From JANNAT01 sp031422555 (GTDB lineage: Bacteria > Pseudomonadota > Alphaproteobacteria > Rhodobacterales > Rhodobacteraceae), in assembly GCA_031422555.1 (NCBI GenBank), contig JANPLZ010000151.1:1-13922 (forward strand): a stretch of 13,922 nt of DNA, in the 5' to 3' direction. A program made the translations under genes and the position numbers. Shown one piece after another: positions 7,341-12,927 of the stretch. The stretch's first letter is position 1; every line of letters begins with the position of its first letter. A model generated the notes under the pieces. The model was not told the DNA's origin and ran no database searches. It saw nothing but the letters and a program-made list of their open reading frames with translations.

Positions 7341-8240
7341 GTGGACTGGGACGACTTGCGCATCTTTCTGGCGGTGGCGCGCTATGACAGCCTGTCGGGG
7401 GCTGCGCGGGTGTTGCGGATTGATCCGGCCACGGTTGGGCGGCGGGTGGCGCGGCTGGAAGACGCAGAGGGCGCGCGGCTGTTTGCCAAAACCCCGCAAG
7501 GCTATGCGCTTAGCGAAAGCGGCACCCGGCTTTTGGCCCATGCCGAACGCACCGAAGCCGCAGCGGCTGCGGCGGCGCAGGCGGTTGGCGGGTCTGAAGG
7601 GTTAAGCGGACAAATTCGCATCGGCGCGCCGGATGGCTGTGCCAATTACCTGTTGCCGCAAGTGCTGGCACGGATTTGCGACGACAACCCCGGTCTGGAG
7701 GTGCAGGTCGTGGCGCTGCCGCGGGTGTTCAACCTGTCAAAACGCGAGGCGGACATGGCCATTGCGGTGTCGCGCCCCGAAGCGGGCCGCCTGACCGTGC
7801 AAAAGCTGACCGATTATCATCTGCATCTGGCGGCATCGCACGGCTATATCGCCAGCCATCCGGCGATCAACAGTGCCGCCGATCTGCGTGCGCACCGCTT
7901 TGTCGGCTATATTCCCGATATGATTTTCGACAAGGAGCTGGACTATCTGACCCAGATAGGCGCGGCACAGCCGGTTCTGGCGTCAAATTCGGTTTCGGTG
8001 CAATTGAACTTTTTGCGCCATGGTGCGGGCGTGGGGGTGGTGCATGATTTCGCCTTGCCCGCCGCACCGGAATTACGCCGCATACTGGCCGACCAGATCC
8101 ATCTGACCCGCGCGTTCTGGCTGATCCGCCATGAAAGTGACGGGCGGGTTGACCGCCTGAACCGTTTTGCCGATCAGTTGATCCGGCAGTGCCGGGCCGA
8201 AATGGCGCGACTGGAGGCTTATTGCACACAACTGGTATAG
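7341..8240 (+). CDS. LysR-family transcriptional regulator, divergent to mmsA
   Basis: DNA-binding regulator of 299 residues, normal for the family. The N-terminal winged helix-turn-helix (about 2-62) reads DWDDLRIFLAVARYDSLSGA and continues through DPATVGRRVARLEDAEGARLF. A linker helix rich in Ala follows, then a LysR substrate-binding domain from about residue 90 (GQIRIGAPDGCANYLLPQVL). The start is GTG 7341, preceded by AAAGGG (7329-7334) at six bases. The frame extends further upstream, but that stretch lies antisense to mmsA. Its position beside mmsA and the dyads between them suggest it controls mmsA and itself, with a pathway metabolite as likely effector. The last 22 bases overlap the 3' end of the convergent gene. 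Family certain; target inferred. Confidence 0.92.
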   Translation: MDWDDLRIFLAVARYDSLSGAARVLRIDPATVGRRVARLEDAEGARLFAKTPQGYALSESGTRLLAHAERTEAAAAAAAQAVGGSEGLSGQIRIGAPDGCANYLLPQVLARICDDNPGLEVQVVALPRVFNLSKREADMAIAVSRPEAGRLTVQKLTDYHLHLAASHGYIASHPAINSAADLRAHRFVGYIPDMIFDKELDYLTQIGAAQPVLASNSVSVQLNFLRHGAGVGVVHDFALPAAPELRRILADQIHLTRAFWLIRHESDGRVDRLNRFADQLIRQCRAEMARLEAYCTQLV

Positions 8241-8845
8241 GGGGCGGGTTCGGCCGGTAAAATCTCGCATAGGCGGGTTGCGGCCAGCATTATATCCAAC
8301 CGTGGCCCCCATTTTACCGGGTCAAAGGTCACCGCAGCACCGGCCTTGGCATGTTCGGCCCATTGCACCGTATAGATGTCTTCCGCCCCCGCCATCACCA
8401 GAAACACCATGGATTCCGATTGCGGCCCGCCGTTCACCGCGCCGCAGCTTAGATAGCCCATGAAACTGTCGCGCGCGCCCTTGATTTTCGGCGTCTCGAA
8501 TTGCTCGGCGACATAGGCATCGGGGCAGGCAGCTTTATAGGTGCCCGCCAGATATTCTGCAAACGCCAGCGCGGTGGTGGGCGGCGTGGCAACGGCCAGC
8601 CCCTTGGCCCCGGTCAAGGTGATCATCTGCGTCCAGTCGGTCAGGGTTTCGCCCTTTGGCAGCGCCTCGTTGATATAGCCGGTCGCGTCGGCGTTCTCGA
8701 ACGCGGGCACAAAGCCGTCCGGCAACGGGCCGGTGATCAGTTGCGCAAACACCGGCGCGATGATGGTGGCGTTTTCGGCCATCGTGGGCAAGGGCAGGGC
8801 GGTCAGGGGCAGACACAGGGCAAGGGCCGCGACGTGATATTTCAT
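8219..8845 (-). CDS. Exported protein of unknown function
   Basis: Predicted protein of 208 residues that I do not recognise. The ATG (complement of 8843-8845) was chosen because it gives a Sec signal peptide, MKYHVAALALCLPLTALPLP then TMAENA, with cleavage likely after Ala at about 22, and because GAGG lies seven bases upstream. The frame from 8959 adds 38 non-conserved-looking, Arg-rich residues. The mature part has four cysteines (in AACPDAY, YLSCGAV, ATRLCEI and the C-terminal YTSCVQ), enough for two disulfides in the periplasm. There are no membrane helices after the signal and no recognisable enzyme motif. It overlaps the LysR gene by 22 bases tail to tail and is divergent from the CBS gene. 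A promoter is predicted upstream. Confidence 0.75.
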   Translation of the reverse strand: MKYHVAALALCLPLTALPLPTMAENATIIAPVFAQLITGPLPDGFVPAFENADATGYINEALPKGETLTDWTQMITLTGAKGLAVATPPTTALAFAEYLAGTYKAACPDAYVAEQFETPKIKGARDSFMGYLSCGAVNGGPQSESMVFLVMAGAEDIYTVQWAEHAKAGAAVTFDPVKWGPRLDIMLAATRLCEILPAEPAPYTSCVQ

Positions 8846-8867
8846 CTGAAACCTCGTGATTTTTTGC

Positions 8868-8896
8868 AGCCTACGCAAAACGCTGGCGCAAAACAA
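8868..8896 (-). promoter_or_regulatory. Predicted promoter of the exported-protein gene
   Basis: Read on the minus strand, TTGTTT (8896-8891) and TAGGCT (8873-8868) are 17 bases apart, placing the start point about 15 bases before the ATG. The spacer and -35 edge hold a direct repeat, CGCAAAAC, at 8874-8881 and 8887-8894 on the plus strand. Prediction only. Confidence 0.35.
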
Positions 8897-8919
8897 TTGC
8901 CCAAGCGCCTGCACGGGTC

Positions 8920-8946
8920 TTGACAGAATCCGACATCGGGTAAAGC
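8920..8946 (+). promoter_or_regulatory. Weak candidate promoter of the CBS-domain gene
   Basis: A perfect -35 hexamer TTGACA occurs at 8920-8925. The best -10 nearby is TAAAGC (8941-8946) at a short 15-base spacing, so the promoter is uncertain. The gene's ribosome site TAGGAG (8973-8978) lies downstream. Confidence 0.3.
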
Positions 8947-8984
8947 GTAACCCTGACAATCACTGCACCCGGTAGGAGTTTGCC

Positions 8985-9419
8985 ATGCTTGTCAGCCAGA
9001 TCCTGAAATCGAAACCCGATGACGGCGTGGTCACCGTGCCACCCGGCACCAGCGTGGCAAAAGTTGCCGAAGTGCTGTCGGTGCGGCGTATCGGGGCGAT
9101 TGTGGTGTCGGCGGATGGCAAGACCATGCTGGGTATTGTGTCGGAACGCGATGTGGTGCGCGAATTGGGGCGACGCGGGGCGGCCTGTCTGACCGATCCG
9201 GTGGACAGCATCATGACGGTGCGGGTTGTCACCTGCGCCCCCAGCGACAGCACCACCGATCTGATGCAGAAAATGACCGATGGCCGCTTTCGCCACATGC
9301 CGGTGATGGTTGGGCTGGACATGGTCGGGCTGGTGTCGATCGGCGATGTGGTCAAATGGCGGCTGTCCGAATTGTCGATGGAAAAAGACGCCCTTGAAGG
9401 CATGATCAAGGGGTTCTGA
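8985..9419 (+). CDS. Tandem CBS-domain protein
   Basis: Small cytoplasmic protein of 144 residues made almost entirely of one CBS pair (Bateman module): CBS1 at about 8-65 (TVPPGTSVAKVAEVLSVRRI, then GIVSERDVVREL) and CBS2 at about 75-130 (VTCAPSDSTTDLMQKMTDGR, then GLVSIGDVVKWRL). Such modules usually bind adenine nucleotides or S-adenosylmethionine and sense energy state; the ligand here is unknown. There is no fused enzyme or channel. TAGGAG precedes the ATG at six bases. coaD starts 72 bases downstream on the same strand, so cotranscription is possible. I recall stand-alone CBS proteins of this kind as common in alphaproteobacteria. Confidence 0.9.
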   Translation: MLVSQILKSKPDDGVVTVPPGTSVAKVAEVLSVRRIGAIVVSADGKTMLGIVSERDVVRELGRRGAACLTDPVDSIMTVRVVTCAPSDSTTDLMQKMTDGRFRHMPVMVGLDMVGLVSIGDVVKWRLSELSMEKDALEGMIKGF

Positions 9420-9491
9420 ACCGGCCGATATGGGCTTGCATCGCGCCCCGCAATATTGTTGCGTGATGAAGTTCAAAGCAGGAGCCCGCCC

Positions 9492-9989
9492 ATGCGCATC
9501 GGCCTTTATCCCGGCACGTTTGACCCGATCACGCTGGGCCATATCGACATCATTCAACGGGCAATGGCGCTGGTGGATCAATTGGTGATCGGGGTGGCGA
9601 TCAACCGTGACAAAGGCCCGGCGTTTTCGCTGGAACAGCGCGTGGCGATGGTCGAAGCCGAATGTGCGGCGATCACCGCCAAGACCGGCGGCAAGATCAT
9701 TGTGCATCCGTTTGAAAACCTGCTGATCCACTGCGCCCGCGAGGTGGGGGCAACGGTGATTGTGCGCGGCCTGCGCGCGGTGGCGGATTTTGAATATGAA
9801 TTTCAGATGGTGGGAATGAACCGCGCGCTGGATGCGTCTATCGAGACAGTGTTCATGATGGCCGATGCGCGACGTCAGGCGATTGCGTCAAAGCTGGTCA
9901 AAGAGATTTGCAGGCTCGGCGGCGATGTCTCCAAATTTGTCACCCCGCCGGTTGAAGCCGCCCTGATCGCCCGCTATCCGCAGGGGTAG
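9492..9989 (+). CDS. coaD: Phosphopantetheine adenylyltransferase (CoaD)
   Basis: Catalyses the fourth step of coenzyme A synthesis, transferring AMP from ATP to 4'-phosphopantetheine to give dephospho-CoA. It has 165 residues, the normal length. The nucleotidyltransferase signature is present near the N-terminus: GLYPGTFDPITLGHIDII (4-21), with the T/HxGH-type ATP site as TLGH. RGLRAVADFEYEFQMVGMNR is the conserved central block, and ASKLVKEICRLGGDVSKFV occupies the place of the ISSTxVRE motif, in the form seen in alphaproteobacteria. The start is ATG 9492, with AGGAG (9480-9484) seven bases upstream; the longer frame from TTG 9456 has no such site and lengthens the protein abnormally. An essential housekeeping gene, downstream of the CBS gene. 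Confidence 0.97.
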   Translation: MRIGLYPGTFDPITLGHIDIIQRAMALVDQLVIGVAINRDKGPAFSLEQRVAMVEAECAAITAKTGGKIIVHPFENLLIHCAREVGATVIVRGLRAVADFEYEFQMVGMNRALDASIETVFMMADARRQAIASKLVKEICRLGGDVSKFVTPPVEAALIARYPQG

Positions 9990-10017
9990 AGATTTTTGGC
10001 GGTTTGGCACAGCCATT

Positions 10018-10031
10018 AGAATTTTTGTTCC
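10018..10031. promoter_or_regulatory. Candidate IolR operator upstream of iolR
   Basis: AGAA-TTTTTG-TTCC; on the minus strand this reads GGAA-N6-TTCT. The same GGAA-N6-TTCT form occurs before iolC. It differs by one base from GGAA-N6-TTCC, which I recall as the operator of the RpiR-type IolR of Sinorhizobium meliloti. It lies 41 bases before the iolR ATG and suggests autoregulation. The motif is short, so chance is possible. Confidence 0.45.
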
Positions 10032-10060
10032 ATGGTGATGGATTTTCGGGAATTAACGGG

Positions 10061-10066
10061 TATACT
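10061..10066 (+). promoter_or_regulatory. Candidate -10 element of iolR, possibly leaderless
   Basis: TATACT is a near-consensus -10 hexamer ending six bases before the ATG at 10073, so transcription would start at or next to the start codon. No Shine-Dalgarno is present in the preceding 30 bases, which fits a leaderless mRNA. No good -35 is seen at 16-18 bases. Confidence 0.35.
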
Positions 10067-10072
10067 GATGTG

Positions 10073-10909
10073 ATGAAGGATGTGCCGATTTCCCGCCTTG
10101 CCCCGACAGCGCCCGCGACGGTTGAAGACTTTGGCGACAGGTTGGCGGTGATGGCACCCGATTTGCCCAAACGGTTGCGGCAATGCGCCGATTTTATCGC
10201 CAGCAACGCCGACCGCATCGCGGTATCGACGGTGGCCGATATCGCGGTCGGCGCCGATATTCCGCCGTCGGCGGTGATCCGGTTTTGTCAGATCATGGGG
10301 TTTTCGGGCTTTTCCGAATTGCAAAAGCTGTATCGCGAGGCGTTTGCGCCGGGCCTGCCCGATTATGCCACCCGGTTGAAGGCCCTGAAAGCCACCGGCC
10401 CCGGCAGTGCAGCGGCGCTGCTGGGGGAATTTATCGAGGCAGGGCAAAAATCGCTGCAATCCTTGGCGAAATCCTTTGACGAGGCCGCCCTTGGCCGCGC
10501 GGTGGCCGCGTTGGCGGCCGCAGATACGGTGCATATCATTGGGCTGCGGCGCGCATTTCCGGTGGCAACCTATCTGGCGTATATGTTTGAAAAAATGTCT
10601 GTGCCTGCGTTCTTGCATGATGGGGTGGGGGCTTTGGATCACCGGCATGCGCTGCGCGACCGCGATGCGTTGGTGGCAATCACTTTTGCGCCCTATTCCG
10701 AAGAAACCCTGACTTTGGCGCAGGATGCCCGCGCACGGGGCCTGCCTGTGGTGGCGCTGACCGACAAAATGACCAGCCCGGTTGCCCGCCACAGCGACAC
10801 GGTTCTGATCGTGCCCGAAGTGGATTTCGGGGCATTTCGCACCCTGTCAGCGACGATTGCCATGGCGATGGCGCTGGCAGTTGCGGTCGGGTCCGCGCGG
10901 GAGGCATGA
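10073..10909 (+). CDS. iolR: MurR/RpiR-family regulator, probable inositol repressor IolR
   Basis: Sugar-phosphate-responsive transcription factor of 278 residues. The N-terminal RpiR helix-turn-helix domain (about 20-95) includes LPKRLRQCADFIASNADRIA, then TVADIAVGADIPPSAVIRFC and GFSGFSELQKLYREAF. A C-terminal SIS domain (about 130-260) begins near AALGRAVAALAAADTVHIIG and contains DALVAITFAPYSEETLTLAQ, the phosphosugar-binding fold. I take ATG 10073 as the start; GTG 10070 and TTG 10004 are in-frame alternatives, but upstream residues do not look conserved. It lies directly before iolC-iolD on the same strand, and both upstream regions share a GGAA-N6-TTCT site, supporting the role of inositol-pathway repressor released by a pathway intermediate. 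The family is certain; the iolR name comes from context. Confidence 0.85.
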   Translation: MKDVPISRLAPTAPATVEDFGDRLAVMAPDLPKRLRQCADFIASNADRIAVSTVADIAVGADIPPSAVIRFCQIMGFSGFSELQKLYREAFAPGLPDYATRLKALKATGPGSAAALLGEFIEAGQKSLQSLAKSFDEAALGRAVAALAAADTVHIIGLRRAFPVATYLAYMFEKMSVPAFLHDGVGALDHRHALRDRDALVAITFAPYSEETLTLAQDARARGLPVVALTDKMTSPVARHSDTVLIVPEVDFGAFRTLSATIAMAMALAVAVGSAREA

Positions 10910-10921
10910 ATTTTGCGCTCC

Positions 10922-10951
10922 TTGGCAGATTGTCTATGGAATAAATATTCT
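10922..10951 (+). promoter_or_regulatory. Predicted iolC promoter
   Basis: TTGGCA (10922-10927) and TATTCT (10946-10951) are 18 bases apart, with transcription expected near 10958, leaving a leader of about 60 bases before the iolC ATG at 11020. The candidate IolR operator covers the -10 element. Predicted from sequence only. Confidence 0.45.
10938..10951. promoter_or_regulatory. Candidate IolR operator over the iolC -10 element
   Basis: GGAATAAATATTCT is a near-perfect palindrome (GGAATA-AA-TATTCT, one mismatched outer pair) and fits GGAA-N6-TTCC with one base different. Its overlap with the predicted -10 would make bound repressor block RNA polymerase directly. It lies just upstream of iolC and downstream of the RpiR-type regulator gene. 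Confidence 0.55.
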
Positions 10952-10956
10952 AAAAA

Positions 10957-10974
10957 GTGTAATCCGCATTACAC
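10957..10974. promoter_or_regulatory. Perfect inverted repeat in the iolC leader
   Basis: GTGTAAT-CCGC-ATTACAC has two 7-base arms with no mismatch. Its centre is 21 bases, two helical turns, from the centre of the GGAA-N6-TTCT site, so two proteins could bind on one face of the helix. It begins at the predicted transcription start and could instead form an RNA hairpin at the very 5' end of the iolC message. Which role applies is not decided by the sequence. Confidence 0.5.
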
Positions 10975-11019
10975 GCCCCGTCACCGGTTTGTGGCGCAAT
11001 GTTCCGGAGTATTTGCACA

Positions 11020-12927
11020 ATGAAGCCCCTTGATGTGATTACCATTGGCCGATCGTCGGTTGATCTTTACGGCGCTCAAATCGGCGGGCGGCTGGAAGAT
11101 ATGGGGTCGTTTCAGAAATATATCGGCGGCTCGCCCACCAATATGGCGGCTGGCATGGCCCGTCTGGGGTTGAAATCGGCGCTGATCACCCGGGTGGGCA
11201 ATGAACATATGGGGCGGTTCATCCGCGAAGAATTGGCGCGCGAAGGCGTGGATACCCAAGGCGTGATCACCGACCCCGACCGCCTGACCGCTTTGGTTTT
11301 GCTGGGCATTCGCGATGAGGCACAATTTCCGCTGATTTTTTACCGCGAAAACTGCGCCGATATGGCGCTGTGCGAAGCCGATATTGTCGAAGATTTCATC
11401 GCCTCGGCCCGCGCAGTGATTGTCACCGGCACGCATTTGTCGCATCCCAAGACTACGGCTGCGGTGGTGAAAGCCTTGGGGTTCGCCCGCAAACACGGGC
11501 TGCAAACCGCGTTGGACATCGACTATCGCCCCAATCTGTGGGGTTTGGCCGGGCATGGCGATGGCGAGCAGCGCTTTATCGCCTCGGACCAAGTGACCGC
11601 AAAACTGCAGTCCCAGTTGCATCTGTTCGATCTGATTGTCGGCACCGAAGAGGAATTTCACATCGCGGGCGGCAGCACCGATACCATTGCGGCACTGTCG
11701 GCCGTGCGGGCGGTGTCGCAGGCGACATTGGTGTGCAAACGCGGCGCGCAGGGGGCGTCTGCGTTTACCGCGGCCATTCCAGACAGCCTTGACGGTGGCC
11801 AGACCGGCCCCGGATTTGCCATCGAGGTGTTCAATGTGCTGGGCGCGGGTGACGGCTTTATGTCGGGGCTGACCAAAGGTTGGCTGGACGGCGAATCCTG
11901 GCCCGTCGCGTTGAAATACGCCAATGCCTGTGGCGCTTTTGCGGTGTCGCGCCACGGCTGCACCCCGGCATATCCTTCTTGGGCCGAGTTGCAATTTTTT
12001 CTGGATCGCGGTGTTGTTACCCCGGCCTTGCGCCACGATGCAGCGCTTGAGCAACTTCATTGGTCCACCAACCGCCGCCGCGATTGGGCCGGGGTCAAGG
12101 CTTTTGCTTTTGATCACCGATCGCAACTGGAAGACATCGCCGGAGCAACGCCGGCCAAGATCGCCCGGTTCAAGGAATTATGTCTAAACGCGGCTATGGC
12201 GGTGGCAGCGGGGCAGCCCGGATATGGCATTTTGTGCGACAACCGCCTTGGCAAGACCGCGCTGCACCGGGCGGCGGGGCAGGGGCTGTGGATTTCGCGC
12301 CCCGTCGAATGGCCGGGGTCGCGCCCGCTGACGCTTGAGCCGGAGCTTGGCCCCGATTTTGGCGGCCTTGCGGAATGGCCACTGGAGCATGTGGTTAAGG
12401 TCTTGTGCTTTTGCCACCCCGATGATGCGGCGGGTATGCGCGCCAACCAAGAGGCCACCATCACCCGGCTGTTCCACGCCTGCCGCCGTAACCGGTTGGA
12501 AATGCTGTTGGAAGTGATCCCGTCCAAAGTGGGCCCCGTTGATGACCTGACCACCGCCAAGCTGATCCAGCGGTTTTATGACATCGGTATTTATCCCGAT
12601 TGGTGGAAACTGGAACCGATGCAAACCGATGCCGCATGGGCCGCGACCTGTGCCGCGATCACCGCCAATGACGCCCATACCCAAGGCATCGTTGTGCTGG
12701 GTCTGGGTCAGACAGAGGCGGAACTGGCAGCGTCCTTTGCGCTGGCGGCCAAATACCCCTTGGTCAAGGGCTTTGCCGTGGGCCGCACCATTCACGGCGA
12801 TGTCGGGCGTGATTGGATGGCCGGGCGCATGGATGATGTCAGTGCCACCACCACCATGGCCGCCAACTTTCGCCGCCTTTGCACCATCTGGGACACCGCC
12901 CGCACCGCAGCAGGAGACATCAGATGA
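11020..12927 (+). CDS. iolC: 5-dehydro-2-deoxygluconokinase fused to DUF2090 (probable aldolase)
   Basis: Two-domain inositol-catabolic protein of 635 residues. Residues 1 to about 335 are a PfkB-family kinase that phosphorylates 5-dehydro-2-deoxy-D-gluconate: it opens LDVITIGRSSVDLYG, has the substrate-side glycine motif GGSPTNMAAGMARLG (36-50), and the C-terminal signature GAGD (275-278) with Asp278 as catalytic base. Residues from about 345 (HWSTNRRRDW, then AFDHRSQLED) to the end are DUF2090, a TIM-barrel-like domain believed to act as the 5-dehydro-2-deoxyphosphogluconate aldolase (the IolJ step), yielding malonate semialdehyde and dihydroxyacetone phosphate. Single-domain kinases are about 330 residues. 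ATG 11020 has GGAG (11006-11009) ten bases upstream; ATG 10999 has none. The stop overlaps the iolD start as ATGA, showing coupling. Confidence 0.95.
   Translation: MKPLDVITIGRSSVDLYGAQIGGRLEDMGSFQKYIGGSPTNMAAGMARLGLKSALITRVGNEHMGRFIREELAREGVDTQGVITDPDRLTALVLLGIRDEAQFPLIFYRENCADMALCEADIVEDFIASARAVIVTGTHLSHPKTTAAVVKALGFARKHGLQTALDIDYRPNLWGLAGHGDGEQRFIASDQVTAKLQSQLHLFDLIVGTEEEFHIAGGSTDTIAALSAVRAVSQATLVCKRGAQGASAFTAAIPDSLDGGQTGPGFAIEVFNVLGAGDGFMSGLTKGWLDGESWPVALKYANACGAFAVSRHGCTPAYPSWAELQFFLDRGVVTPALRHDAALEQLHWSTNRRRDWAGVKAFAFDHRSQLEDIAGATPAKIARFKELCLNAAMAVAAGQPGYGILCDNRLGKTALHRAAGQGLWISRPVEWPGSRPLTLEPELGPDFGGLAEWPLEHVVKVLCFCHPDDAAGMRANQEATITRLFHACRRNRLEMLLEVIPSKVGPVDDLTTAKLIQRFYDIGIYPDWWKLEPMQTDAAWAATCAAITANDAHTQGIVVLGLGQTEAELAASFALAAKYPLVKGFAVGRTIHGDVGRDWMAGRMDDVSATTTMAANFRRLCTIWDTARTAAGDIR

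Noticed and set aside
10005..10026. Possible coaD terminator (TGGC-ACA-GCCA followed by a T-rich stretch)
   Set aside because: The stem has only four base pairs and the T-run is separated from it; too weak to call.
10004..10072. N-terminal extension of iolR from TTG 10004
   Set aside because: It contains the candidate operator and -10 element, and the residues do not look like part of an RpiR domain.
10981..12126. 381-codon open frame on the minus strand, antisense to iolC
   Set aside because: Shadow of the iolC kinase domain; no ribosome site and no recognisable motif.
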